A DNA stretch of 42,500 nt, from NCBI GenBank assembly GCA_012295275.1, contig CM022677.1, positions 19,206,290-19,248,789 of the forward strand, read 5' to 3'. Below the pieces are notes generated by a model that saw nothing but the letters and a program-made list of their open reading frames with translations, was not told where the DNA came from and ran no database searches. The translations under genes and the position numbers were made by a program. Positions 1-10,164 of the stretch are shown in pieces (positions within the stretch are counted from its first letter, which is position 1; every line of letters starts with the position of its first letter). This stretch comes from Chrysomallon squamiferum (taxonomy: Eukaryota > Mollusca > Gastropoda > Neomphalida > Peltospiridae).

Positions 1-415
1 GATAAAAACTGCTTAACATTCTAAATCGTCATATTGTAAAATCTTTTATATTATAAAATCGCTACATTATAAACATGTTTTATTTTAAATCGTTATATTA
101 TAAAACTGTTACAGTGTAAAATCGTTATATTATAAAATCGTTACATTGTGAAATCGTTATATTATAAAATCGTTACATTGTAAAATCGCTACATTATAAA
201 ATCGTTACATTGTAAAATCGTTGTATTACAAAATCCTTACATTGTTAAATCGTTATATTATAAAATCGTTACATTGTAAAATCGTTATATTATAAAATCG
301 TTTTATTATAAAATCGCTACATTGTAAAATCGTTACATTATAAAATCGCTACATTGTAAAATCGATATATTCATAATATATTATATTATAAAATCGTCAT
401 AATATAGAACCTTCT
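1..415. repeat. 16-bp minisatellite
   Basis: Tandem array of a 16-bp unit that alternates between two forms, atcgttacattgtaaa and atcgttatattataaa. This gives a 32-bp double period over much of the tract, with scattered substitutions and a decaying right edge after about 360. No coding potential is seen. Confidence 0.85.
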
Positions 416-420
416 ATATT

Positions 421-567
421 GTAAAACAGTTATATTCCGAAACGGCTATATTATAAATTCATTATAATTGTAAAACAGTTATATTCCGAAACGGCTATAT
501 TATAAATTCATTATAATTGTAAAATAGTTACATTCCGATACGGCTATATTATAAATTCATTATAATT
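421..567. repeat. Three tandem copies of a 49-bp unit
   Basis: Copies start at 421, 470 and 519. The first two are identical; the third has a few substitutions. The unit has the length of three 16-bp monomers plus one base and shares motifs (tatattataaat, attgtaaaa) with the neighbouring minisatellite, so it looks like a higher-order derivative of that array. Confidence 0.85.
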
Positions 568-1197
568 GTAAAAGCGCAATACAATATTATCGAAATCAAA
601 TACAATATTTTAACAATAGTGAGTTAAGTAATACTCACCAAAATAATTTCTGCTACTATGTAATGTAGTTGTCTATGCTTCAATTTTATTTCCAATGAAT
701 ACAAACAGGATGAAACAAGGAAAATAAAAAAGTAATAACAATAACTAAAATATAATTGCAGTTAAGTTAAAGCTAATAAAATGTAATTTGTATGTCACCG
801 CTTAGTGAAATTAAATATATGACGTGAATAAATATACATATACATATATACATATAAATCATAAATTATTTTTATTTGCTGGTATTTTTTTTTTTTTTTT
901 TGGTTGTTAATATGTATACCTATGCAGGTGTGTTACTTCGTGTGTGCGTGTGTGTGTGAAAAAAACATATACAAACACACACACACAAAAACTATCATGA
1001 GTTATTTTATTGATATCCCGCTTTTATATTCATAAGTCACGTGTTGAATCCTTTAATATGCTGTTTTAACTGAAAAACGTAAAAGAAATAAACAGAAATA
1101 AAAATAAAAATAAAAATGTATTATTTGTTTTACTGACCTCCTTTAGTTATATTCATATGCTGTAATATTGTAACCTTTAATATGTTGTGCTTCAATA

Positions 1198-1279
<82 letters not shown>

Positions 1280-1541
1280 CACCAGGGCATTGCTATATAT
1301 AGTAATGGGATTATATTAACAATGATGATGATAATAATGAAAATAACAATAACGGTAACAATAATAATGATGATGATGATGATGATAATGACAATAATAA
1401 TAATAGTAATAAAATCATAGTAATTTAATAAGATTAATTATAAACAAGTTATTAATTAAATTATAATAAATAAATCAAATTTAAACAAATTACAATGACA
1501 GTTGTACGAATACTGCTTTAAAACATCAACAACAACAACAA
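568..1541. other. Non-coding, low-complexity stretch downstream of VPS72
   Basis: About 1 kb with no plausible coding exon. It contains a T run near 888-901, short TG and AC tracts near 940-985, a perfect (TA)n array at about 1199-1276, and ATG/AAT trinucleotide tracts near 1320-1410. I see no gene here. Confidence 0.6.
1199..1276. repeat. (TA)n dinucleotide array
   Basis: Uninterrupted TA repeat of roughly 39 units. It is self-complementary and could extrude a cruciform or vary in length between individuals. Confidence 0.95.
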
Positions 1542-1811
1542 CGACAACATCTTATTATTAAAACATTTTATTTCAATCTGCAGCACTGATGGAAGGAAAT
1601 CCCGACTTCGAATCTCGAAAAAACTTTTACTTCTTTCTTGATTTTACTGCAACAACATCCCCAACAACAACAACGACAACATCCTATTATTAAAATATTT
1701 TATTTCAACTTGTAAAACTGATCGTAGGAGCTTCCGACTTCGAGTCTCAAAAAAACGTTTTCTTCTTTCTTGATTCTACTGCAACAACGTCACCAACAAC
1801 AACAACAACAA
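1542..1811 (-). repeat. Two extra tandem copies of the VPS72 3' end
   Basis: Segments starting at 1542 and 1674 repeat the segment starting at 1812, with spacings of 132 and 138 bp. Each begins with cgacaacat and continues through tattattaaaa and a tttattt block. The third copy contains the real VPS72 stop codon, the AATAAA signal and the last codons. The two outer copies match the 3' coding end and poly(A) region with decay and are probably not translated. Each keeps an AATAAA on the minus strand. Confidence 0.8.
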
Positions 1812-1835
1812 CGACAACATGATATTATTAAAACA

Positions 1836-1841
1836 TTTATT
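1836..1841 (-). promoter_or_regulatory. Poly(A) signal abutting the VPS72 stop codon
   Basis: On the minus strand AATAAA follows the TGA stop (1844-1842) with no gap. If used, the 3'UTR is only a few tens of bases. Equivalent hexamers persist in the two downstream tandem copies and could serve as alternative sites. Confidence 0.55.
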
Positions 1842-2189
1842 TCAACATGTAACACTGATCGTAGGAGCTTCCGACACTGTCACTGTAGGTTTTTCTTTCT
1901 TTCTCGTTTTCTCGCTCTCCAACTGTTGGGCGTAGGCAGTGCGAATGCACTTGAATGCCTGGACACTAGCGTAAGGCGTCTGCGTTACTGGGTCGAAGTA
2001 TTTCGCTGGTTGCCTAGTAACCGGGCACATTTGTTTCACAGCGTACTTTTCTTTCTTCTTGGTGAACAGTTGTTGGAACATAGCGCTGTCTGTGAATGTG
2101 ATGAAAGTTCGAGAACATCGGTTTAAATTTTTCGTTTCTTCCGTTTTTTTCGTTGTTGTTGTCGTTGTCGTTGTCGTTTTTCGACAGAA
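1842..2189 (-). CDS. VPS72: VPS72 exon 6, YL1_C domain and stop
   Basis: Preceded by a good polypyrimidine tract and tcaacag acceptor. Read from phase 0 it runs through a Thr-rich linker into CSRTFITFTDSAMFQQ, CPVTRQPAKYFDP, TPYASVQAFK and TGA at 1844-1842. The YL1_C domain is certain. The ~20 codons after the acceptor are uncertain, because entering in the phase left by exon 5 gives a Lys/Arg/Gln-rich segment that stops at TAA just before the domain. A one-base error in an A run, or a missed microexon, would reconcile them. Confidence 0.8.
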   Translation of the reverse strand, partial: FCRKTTTTTTTTTKKTEETKNLNRCSRTFITFTDSAMFQQLFTKKKEKYAVKQMCPVTRQPAKYFDPVTQTPYASVQAFKCIRTAYAQQLESEKTRKKEKPTVTVSEAPTISVTC

Positions 2190-2303
2190 CTGTTGAAAGG
2201 AATAAATAGAAGTGAAATAGAGACGATGAAAATGGAATAATGTTTTTTTTTTTTGTGTTTGATTTCCTTTTTTTGTTATATTTTTATATTTTTTTTTTTA
2301 AGT

Positions 2304-2375
<72 letters not shown>

Positions 2376-2389
2376 TTTTTTTGTTTATT

Positions 2390-2443
<54 letters not shown>

Positions 2444-2530
2444 AGTTGTTTTCTCTAGGATGTTATGATATAAATATCTGCCAGCCCCCAAAAATATATT
2501 TCAGATTTATTTTTATCATCAACAAGCTAA

Positions 2531-2573
<43 letters not shown>

Positions 2574-2981
2574 ATGAACGAATAAATGAACAAATTAATA
2601 AATAACTAAAAACCGTAAATAAATAAATAAATAAGTAAACAGACCAACCAAAATAAAAAAATAAAACAACAACAACAAAAAGAAGCAAACAAAATCTATA
2701 AAGTGAACAAAACAAAGAAACAAACGACTTACTTTTCTCCTTCTACATTTATCTCAGGTTCTGTGTAGGTTTCCTCTACCAGTGGCATTGTGACTGAGTG
2801 ATAGCGAATAACTGGTCCTCGATATACTTGCTTTGTTACTCGAGTCTTCTTTTTCTCCAGTTCCAACTTACGGAAATTCTCTACAAGAAAAAAAAAAAAA
2901 AAAAAAAAAAATTTTTTTTTTTATAATTAAAATAAATTAAAAAACAAAATTTAAACAAAATAAAAAATTAAAAATGAATTA

Positions 2982-3012
<31 letters not shown>

Positions 3013-3816
3013 TATATAAGTATAAAAATTTTAAATTTTATAATTATGATTTTTATATAAAAATGATAATAACTAAAGTAACAAAGTGATGATAATGATA
3101 ATAACAGAAACAACAATAATGAATATGATGATGTGATAAAAATAAAAGTTAATAAATAAAAAAATATTAATGATCATTTGTTTCAAGTGAGAATATTCTA
3201 CAGTAGCTTAGTCCTGTTGAGTAAAGACTTATAACTTCTTCAGAAGGAAAATAAAATAAAAGCTTTATTCTTAAGAATGTTAGAATTAAAATTAAAATAA
3301 TATCATTAAACAAATGTTTGATATCCAAAAATAAATGATAGAAAAATAATCAATTTGTTCTTGTGATGTCATTAAAAAAATGTTTAATATACAATAACTG
3401 ATGACAGAAAATTAAATGGTGGGTTCAAGCAATATCAAAAAAAAAAACATGTCTGACATCATGATGAAAGAAATTAATTAAAGTGATAGTGACTGTATTT
3501 ATAAATACAAATTACATAAGAAACAAAAACAAAGTTAATTGGTTCTTTTTTGTGATGCAGGCAAGAATAGGAGAGAAACTGCAGCAGTTTGTCTCCTTGA
3601 CAACCAACTCTTTTATACTGTCCACAACTAAAATACTGCCATTTCAGTATTCCCCCATCATGTCATAACTAAACTTTGGTAACAGTAAATGTATCTAAAA
3701 TTTCTACAAAATTATAGATGTTAAACACTTTCTACTGGTTCAGTTTTTTTTATGTCACTTTTGCTTCATTGAACAATTCTGCTTGCATACTTACTCCCAA
3801 TTAATCATAAACAAAA

Positions 3817-3847
<31 letters not shown>

Positions 3848-6800
3848 TCCATTTTAACAAAAATTTCTACAAAATTACAACCATTACCTAGACTCTGCTG
3901 ATAAAAAATTTTCTATCATTTTTGCTTCATTCAAAAATTCTTCTTGCAAACTGACCTCTCTATCTAGATATAGCCATTTGAGGTCCCATCATAAAACAAC
4001 TAAACTTTAATAATAATCAGTTTTAACGGAAATTTCTAGAAAACTTCAAATGTTACATAGACTCTGTTGATTCAATTTTTCTGTAATTTTTGCTTCTTTC
4101 AAAAATGATACTTACAACCTGATCCCCAACTAATCATAAACAAAACTAAAACTTTTAAAAAAACATAATCAAATTTAACAGAAATTTCTAGAAATGTTGA
4201 TTCAGTTTTTCTGTCAGTTTTGCTTCATTCAAAAATTCTTCTTGCAAAATTGACCTCTATATCAAGATATAACCATTTGAGATCCCATCATAAAAAAACC
4301 CGAAACTTTAATATTAACCAATTTTAATGGAAATTTCTAGAAAACTTCAAATGTTACATAGACTCTGCTGATAAAAAATTTTCTATCATTTTTGCTTCAT
4401 TCAAACATTCTTCTTGCAAACTGACCTCTATGAACATATAACCATTTGAGATCCCATCATAAACAAAACAAAACTTTTTTTTTAAAAATAATCAAATTTA
4501 ACAGAAATTTCTAGAAAACTACAAATGTTACCCAGACTCTGTAATTTTTGCTTCATTTAACAATTCTACTTACAACTTGACCCCTAACTATTCATAAACA
4601 AAACTAAACTTTTAAAAAGTAATAATAAAATTTAATAGAAATTTCTAAAAAACTACAAATGTTACCCAGACTCTATCAAGATATAACCATTTGAGGTCCC
4701 ATCATAAACAAAAAAAAACTTTTATAAAAAATAATCCATTTTAACAGAAATTTCTAGAAAACTACAAATGTTACCCAGACTCTATCAAGATATAACCATT
4801 TGAGGTCCCATCATAAAAAAAAAAAAAATTAAAAAAAAAAAAAAAAATCCAAATTTAACAGAAATTTCTAGAAAACTACCCAGGCTCTGTTGGTTCAGTT
4901 TTTCTGTCAGTTTTGCTTCTTTCAACAGCTCAGCCTGAGTCAGACGTCTGACGCTGGAGACGTTTTTACGAGACGCAATCTCTCTCATCATCTTCATTTT
5001 GTGTTCCCGCTCTTTCTGGTTCTGGGTGGCCTGTTCCGTTTTCAACTGCGTTGACTGCCGTTTTGATTTCCTTTCTGTGATAAGAAATTTTAGTATTAGA
5101 GTTTTTTTAAGTGTGAAAAAAATAAAAAATAAAAAAATAAATGTGTTCAAGGTTTTCTTATTTTCTTGATTTTAGTGACTTCATTAGTATTAGAATTAAT
5201 TTTATAAGAAGAAAAAAATTGACATCTTGATATTCTTATTTTCTTCATTTTAGTGACTTCATTAGTATTAGAATTAATTTTATGTGAAAAAATAATAATA
5301 AATTTTTTCTTATTTTCTTGATTTTAGTGACTTCAAGTATTAGAATTAATTTTATATGAAAAACAAAAAAACAAAAAAATAAAAATGACGTCTAGATATT
5401 CTTATTTTCTTGATTTTAGTGTTTGACTTCAAGTAAATAAAAACAATGTAGACCTGATATTTTAATTGTCTTTCTGGAAAACGAAAATAAAGTACAAAAG
5501 AGAATTATTTTTCTACAACATTAAATAAATTATTAAATAAATAAAACGATAGAGGTTGACATTCTAATTTTTGTTCCAAATTATTTATCTCCCTATAATG
5601 TAGATTGTTCTCTTGATTTTTTTTTGAGAAAAGAAACTTAATTTTTAGTTTGAGGTTTAAATAGCATTATGTGTCTATCACATAAAACAAACTGATAAAT
5701 AAATCAAACAATGTAGACTGAAATCTTGATTTTCATTCAGGAACAGAAAATAATTTTCTGTATTAAATTAAAAAGCTATAAACCAGGAAAGTAAATAAAC
5801 AAATAAAACAGAATAATTTCTCTACGACATTAAATAAACTGTTAAATGAATAAAACAATACAGATGAAAGAAAAATGTTAACGAATAAAATGTTCTGAAA
5901 AAATAAATAAAATATGTCTTAACTGAAAATTTATTAGACTAATAATAAATTTATATACAAAATGTTATCAAATACATTACCTTATGCAAGTTCATTACTA
6001 GAAACCTTATTATACTAAGAAAACTAAAAATTCAGGTAAATAATACTAACTAATGTATGCCACAATAAGAATACAATTTACTGTAAAACCCAAGTATAAT
6101 GTATGCCACCATGACAGTTAAATGTAAAACCAACTATTATGTATGCCACCATAACAAAACAATTTATTGTACAGTCCTTTTTTTTAAAATGTGTTTTTAA
6201 CTTTATTTGTCAATCTCCAAATGAAGCCTGGCAACTGTACTAATCTAACAAAGAATATTTTTTATTATTAACTTATTACACTGTTTTTATTAAATTAATT
6301 TCAAGAATATGTTGACATTTTAATTTCCTAGAGTGTATCTTCATCGTTTAATTTTTTAAAAATTAAAAATAAATAAAAATTAAAAAAAATAATTACCACA
6401 AAAGGGAAATATTTATACAGGAGATTTTACAATTTTCAAAATTAAAAAAAAATTAAAATAAAATAAAAATAATTACCACTAAAATGATATATTTGTACAG
6501 GAGATTTTTCCATTTTTGATTTCTTCTTTGGAACAACTTTCTGTTCCTTTGGCGCTGGTTTTGTAAGTGGTTCCTGAAATATAAAAAATATTTTAAATTT
6601 TTTAAAATTGTTTCATCCCCTCAGTCTAAATGCATTTGTTTCTTTTTTTGGGGTAAATGGTGCCAAAAATAAAAAAACATTTTTATTTTTTATTTCAAAT
6701 TTCCGACTAAATGCAGTTTTGCTCTTTAAGCAATTTTTCTTATAATCAGTTCCTGGAATGTTAAAAATAATTTTTTTTTTTTTCTTCTCACAAATCTAAA

Positions 6801-8448
6801 CCTAATTGCTGTTTTTTTTTTCTTCTTTTTTTTTTTTGAATTTCTTTTGTAAATGGTTTCTAAAACAAAAAAATATTCTTCTTTTTTTTTTTCTTCTCAC
6901 AAATCTTAATCTAAATTAATTTTTTTTATTATTCATTTTTTTTTATGGCATTTCTTTTGTAAGTGGATCCTAATCTGACCAAACTGTGAACAGCATATTA
7001 CAATATTTATCACCTGACCTATCTATCCCTTCTGACAAATCATTAGAAATTCAAGTATGAATCTAATTGTATAGAAAATTGTATGTTGTAATGAAAATGA
7101 CTGTTTAGAACAGGGGTGTCCTCAATGTCAATCACCAATGTAGTGTGGGTAGATTGTGCACCATTTAGTGCAAGTGATCAGAGTAAGGTAGTGACCACAA
7201 ATGTATTCACTTGTATTGCACACTAAGAGTTCATTCAGTGATGCAAGGTGCACCAAGATATACTACATATATAAAAAATACTCAGTACACATATAAATAT
7301 ATTTAGCATTTTTTAATGCAGGGAGAACGTTTTGATCAGGTTGTTTTTAAAAGTGGTTCGCAGGCTGAAAAAGTGTGGACACTGGTTGAGAATATCTGCT
7401 AGCCCTGAAGTCAATCATTTGTTAAAAAACAAAATTAATAAATCGAAATGTGAATCTAATGAAGTAGAAAATTGTGTTTTATAAATGGAAACGATTGCTT
7501 AGAATATCAGTGATACGGAAATTAATCCAAGCTAACAAATCATATGTAAAAAAAAATCATCAGTTACCTGATTCAGCTGGAAATGATATACTATGGTCAA
7601 AATGGCTTCTTTCGTTTGACATTCCAGCCTATTTCGGAATAATACTGATTATCTCTGTAGTGTTGAATATTTAATTTACATATCAGAATTGTGACACAGT
7701 TTAATATTTTAAAAAAAATAAAAAACCTTGTATGCTTTTGTGTCGATTCCTCTCTTCTTTCTTTTCGGTTCATCAGCGTCCTCAACGTCACTGCGTACTT
7801 CATCCTGTTCATCGATGTCGAAGTCGGAATCAACAACATCAGATGGAGAGTCCTCCGATTCAAAATCTTTGTCCTCGTCTTCCTGTTAAATAAATAAATA
7901 AATAAATAAAAGAATAAATAAATAAATAAATAAATAAAAGAATAAGTAAATAAATAAAAGCATAAATCAAAGCATAAATCAAAAAATAAATAAATAAATA
8001 AGTGCACTTAATTAAGCTTGGGTAGCAAAAAAGACAAAATAATAAAAATAATAATAAAACTGCAGACACAAAGTAACTTGGAAATATTCACTGCAGAATT
8101 AGACTATTTCTCCATATCACCAAAGGTATACTTCAATTAAGACAGCACATCATACAAAATGTTGTTTTTTTGTTTTTTTTAAAAAGCGAAAAATCCAGAA
8201 GACCTTTAATTAACACTTGACAGCTAAAACAACAAATACAACATAACACAAAAATATGCACTAAATGTTATTTACACTATTTCTTTGTAAGAAAAAAACT
8301 TTAATAATAAATGTTTAATAAAAAGATAAGTTTAGACCTCATCAAAGCCCCCGTACGTTGTCTTGTAAAAATCATCTTCTTCCTCATCTTCTAGAAGTCG
8401 AGACATTTTATTCCCAGCATTCACTCGCCTTTCTCGTGTGGCAGCCAT
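1842..8448 (-). CDS. VPS72: VPS72/YL1, H2A.Z-binding chromatin-remodelling subunit (six coding exons)
   Basis: Exons join as 8448-8338, 7882-7727, 6573-6477, 5074-4880, 2880-2733 and 2189-1842, about 351 residues (the human protein is about 364). In this family the N-terminal acidic part binds the H2A.Z-H2B dimer and the YL1_C domain helps anchor the subunit in SRCAP/SWR1 and TIP60. Visible landmarks in order: LLEDEEEDDFYKTTYGGF, SDFDIDE, KRKKR, KSKRQST, LTQAELLKEAKLTEKLN, GPVIRYHSVTMPLVEE, then CSRTFITFTD, CPVTRQPAKYFDPVTQTPYA and AFKCIRTAY. All splice sites are GT-AG. The ATG at 8448 has a good context (A at -3, G at +4). The exon lengths sum to 1055 nt, so the exon 5/6 junction is out of frame by one base as given. 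Identity is secure; the exact exon 5-6 structure is not. Confidence 0.93.
2240..2732. repeat. VPS72 intron 5: microsatellite cluster
   Basis: No coding signal. A T run near 2244-2254, (CT)n at about 2307-2358, (CA)n at 2358-2375, (TTA)n at 2398-2441 and (AATA)n at about 2529-2576. The long pyrimidine tract on the plus strand is a purine tract in the transcript. Confidence 0.85.
2733..2880 (-). CDS. VPS72: VPS72 exon 5
   Basis: 148 nt, entering in phase 1 and leaving in phase 2. Encodes NFRKLELEKKKTRVTKQV, GPVIRYHSVTMPLVEE and INVEGE. Acceptor cttgtag|AGAATT, donor GAAAA|GTAAGT, a strong site. The exit phase does not match exon 6. Confidence 0.9.
2881..3695. other. VPS72 intron 4, exon 5-proximal part
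   Basis: AT-rich intron with A/T homopolymers at 2884-2922, a (TA)n/(CA)n tract near 2981-3012, and a weak ~110-bp imperfect duplication around 3290-3480 (attaaacaaatgtttgatat, attaaaaaaatgtttaatat). No coding signal. Confidence 0.5.
3696..4859 (-). repeat. Eight decayed tandem copies of the 3' part of VPS72 exon 4 with its donor
   Basis: Copies begin near 3698, 3859, 4028, 4179, 4329, 4503, 4637 and 4745, each marked by gaaatttctagaaaact. They continue into sequence matching exon 4: the agactctgttgattcag and tttttctgtcagttttgctt blocks mirror exon 4 at 4884-4920. The spacer ataaccatttgaggtcccat recurs in most. Later copies lack the exon-like middle. They have stops and lack an acceptor, so they are non-coding. 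Confidence 0.8.
4880..5074 (-). CDS. VPS72: VPS72 exon 4
   Basis: 195 nt, phase 1 to 1. Contains RKSKRQST and the helical LTQAELLKEAKLTEKLNQQSL motif, typical of YL1. Acceptor atcacag|AAAGG, donor CTGG|GTAGTT. Joining to exon 5 rebuilds GAG and gives SLENFRKLELE, matching the family. Its 3' part seeded the intronic repeat array at 3696-4859. Confidence 0.92.
5085..5440. repeat. Tandem repeat in VPS72 intron 3
   Basis: Four to five degenerate copies (period roughly 65-85 bp) of a unit containing cttattttcttgattttagtg and attagtattagaattaattt, the first touching the exon 4 acceptor region. Non-coding. Confidence 0.7.
5441..6390. other. VPS72 intron 3, remainder
   Basis: AT-rich intron without coding signal. 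At about 6050-6175 a unit of roughly 50 bp with aatgtatgccaccat occurs three times. Short dispersed echoes of acaatgtagactgaaat-like sequence occur near 5440-5730. Confidence 0.5.
6391..6440 (-). repeat. Partial copy of VPS72 exon 3 end plus donor
   Basis: aattaccac at 6391 repeats that at 6471, an 80-bp offset. The copy keeps the donor (GTGGTAATT on the minus strand) and about 40 nt of degenerate exon (matching atttgtacaggagattttt), but has no acceptor. Confidence 0.7.
6477..6573 (-). CDS. VPS72: VPS72 exon 3
   Basis: 97 nt, phase 0 to 1. Starts EPLTKPAPKEQ, lysine-rich, low conservation expected. Acceptor tttcag|GAACCA, donor AGTG|GTAATT. Its last ~40 nt and donor are duplicated 80 bp downstream in the intron (about 6391-6440). 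Confidence 0.8.
7020..7503. repeat. Duplicated intron segment, one arm split by an insertion
   Basis: The left arm (about 7020-7110) and right arm (about 7410-7503) share gaatctaat..agtagaaaattgt and end in cttagaatatcag or its counterpart. The left arm is interrupted after gtttagaa by the element at 7111-7384 and resumes as gttgagaatatctg. Confidence 0.65.
7111..7384. mobile_element. Non-autonomous hAT-like MITE
   Basis: A 274-bp element starting caggggtgtcc and ending gtgtggacactg. The ends are imperfectly inverted (CAGGGGTGTCC against CAGTGTCC). It is flanked by gtttagaa (7103-7110) and gttgagaa (7385-7392), an 8-bp target-site duplication with one mismatch, the size used by hAT transposases. 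It has no coding capacity. The second arm of the local duplication gives an empty-site homologue (gcttagaatatcag). Confidence 0.6.
7727..7882 (-). CDS. VPS72: VPS72 exon 2, acidic H2A.Z-binding segment
   Basis: 52 codons, phase 0 to 0. Very acidic (EDEDKDFESED, then SDFDIDEQDE), ending in a basic KRKKR patch and TKAYK. Acceptor aacag|GAAGAC, donor AAG|GTTTTT. In the family this acidic stretch contacts the histone dimer. Confidence 0.9.
7885..8030. repeat. (AAAT)n tract in VPS72 intron 1
   Basis: Interrupted aaataaataaat repeat beginning at the exon 2 acceptor, so the polypyrimidine tract of that acceptor is itself part of a microsatellite. Confidence 0.8.
8338..8448 (-). CDS. VPS72: VPS72 coding exon 1
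   Basis: Encodes 37 residues, starting MAATRERR and ending in TTYGGFDE, the most conserved N-terminal YL1 motif. The donor is GAG|GTCTAA, phase 0. A second in-frame ATG at codon 15 (MSRLLEDE) is closer to the start of the conserved block, but the upstream ATG has the stronger initiation context. Confidence 0.9.
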
Positions 8449-8614
8449 ATTTGTTTTGTTTTCGTTTAATTTCTCTTTCTTTGTATTTTGAAGAAGGAAA
8501 AACTGGTGATGGAGCTAAAAGTGAAAAGAAAAATTACTGTTGTTTGACTAGTTGATTAATAAAAAAAAAAACAATAAAAAGTAGAAATGTATTTCATAGA
8601 TGTATAAAATTAAA

Positions 8615-8720
8615 CTAACACACACACACACACACACACAGAGAGAGAGAGTGAGAGAGAAAGAGAGATAAAGAAAGAGATAGAGACAGACAGAAAGATA
8701 GAAAATGAGACAGACTAAAA
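8615..8720. repeat. (AC)n followed by (AG)n tract
   Basis: About ten AC units at 8618-8640 followed by interrupted GA/AGA sequence to about 8715. Lies in the putative 5'UTR intron of VPS72. Confidence 0.8.
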
Positions 8721-9320
8721 AATTCATTAACTGTTATTTTATTTATGTTATAATGCATAAAGTTATATAGATTTAACAAGTTTATATTATTACAAATTAT
8801 CCAGAAGTAAGAAGCTTTGGCAAAACCACATTTGTACTTCAGCTGATGCCTATGGTAAACTAACAACAACAACAATAATAAGATGATGAATAACAATTAT
8901 TTATTTATAATTATACACTTATTTAATAAGAGATAACATAACATTTTCTTTGCACTACTGAAACTTCTCTATAACCTAAAGACTATGTTAAATAGTATTT
9001 ATTACTAAAATATATGACCATACTCAACAGATTTGGTTAATTTCATGTTCGCTTCACAGTCAAAGATTCATACTATTAAATTTTGTTCCCATTCTTTCTG
9101 AAATACATTTTCGACTTTGTTGACTACTAACTTACATTAACATTTCATTTTAATAACACTGACAAGAAAGTCGAGAATTAAGGCGAAAAGTTAATTACAG
9201 ATATTTCCTATTTCGTAATCGAACATACACACGGCTTTTAAAAATACAATTACATGTTTCTAAACAGTCAAAAATCATAGGAATATTTTTTGAATAAAAA
9301 TAAAAGCATTTCTTACTCAC

Positions 9321-9400
9321 AAATCGCAGACTCAAAACAACGAAAGCAGTCAATATTCACGACACTATAACTAATTTCCTGTTTAAAAGAGCTTTACAGA
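9321..9400 (-). other. Candidate 5'UTR exon and start region of VPS72
   Basis: On the minus strand a less AT-rich block with several CpGs ends in GCGATTT|GTGAGTAAG, a canonical donor. A matching acceptor, ccatcaccag|TTTTTCC, occurs near 8508, upstream of the start codon at 8448. The 5' boundary is a guess. Inferred from splice-site consensus and position only. Confidence 0.3.
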
Positions 9401-9439
9401 TTATCTCCCCTTCACTTCCCTCAAATAACAAGTTTAAAA

Positions 9440-9454
9440 GGTAATAACAACAAC

Positions 9455-9500
<46 letters not shown>
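9440..9500. repeat. (AAT)n/(AAC)n tract
   Basis: Trinucleotide repeat, mainly aataataat, with aacaacaac at its left end. Confidence 0.9.
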
Positions 9501-9501
<1 letters not shown>

Positions 9502-9771
9502 CTAATAATAATAATAATCAGAAACATATTACAAGATGTTAAACATTCTCCCTGAGGGAAATAGAATTAAATAAAACATGGATTATATTTGTGTGTATGT
9601 GCATCTGTCAACATAAGTTAAAAATTAATTTCGAATATATAATTTTATTTGTGAAGTCATAGAAGAGAAAAGTATTAGCTCTTTAAGTGAAACGGTTAGA
9701 CTGTTCAGATTACATGAGGATATGGCAACATTTGGAAATAAATGAATTTATTAATAGTGGGTTTGAAAACC

Positions 9772-9833
<62 letters not shown>

Positions 9834-10150
9834 TAAGACAAATACCACAACAACTGTTGCTACTACCACACCTCTAGTTTCATTGTATTTTTATAAAATT
9901 AATAATTATATAAAGTTAATAAACCTTTATATAGCATCTGCCCTAAGGCAGTTGGTTGCAACCGTAAATAATAATATTTCTTCTTCAGGTGATTTTTCTG
10001 GAAGGCTATAATATTTAATTCTTTTAAATTTAGAACCGTACATTTGTATAATTTTATATCTTATTTGATATGTTTTATTAAAAAAAAATAATAATAATAA
10101 TTTAAAAAAAATGTTTTGAACATGTCTGTTTAACTTCAACTGTTATATAT
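9501..10150. other. Intergenic stretch with an (AAT)n array
   Basis: No convincing gene. A long (AAT)n runs from about 9774 to 9832. Around 9930-10015 is a less AT-rich patch (ccctaaggcagttggttgca, cttcttcaggtgatttttct) that may be a decayed insertion, but no end structures are visible. Confidence 0.5.
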
Positions 10151-10164
10151 AAAGGTATTGATGA

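Noticed and set aside
1-415. CRISPR-like regular repeats
   Set aside because: Units are directly adjacent with no spacers and alternate between two variants. This is a minisatellite in animal DNA.
2003-2022. RFX X-box-like motif gttgcctagtaac
   Set aside because: It lies within VPS72 exon 6 and is dictated by the codons for the conserved CPVTRQPA motif; a regulatory role is unsupported.
2240-2458. Plus-strand open frames of serine/leucine and histidine/threonine
   Set aside because: They are translations of (CT)n, (CA)n and (TTA)n microsatellites in two overlapping frames.
4785-5150. Continuous 121-residue minus-strand frame through exon 4
   Set aside because: Only 5074-4880 matches YL1. 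The ends are intron read-through with poly-Phe and poly-Ile character, and good splice sites bound the exon.
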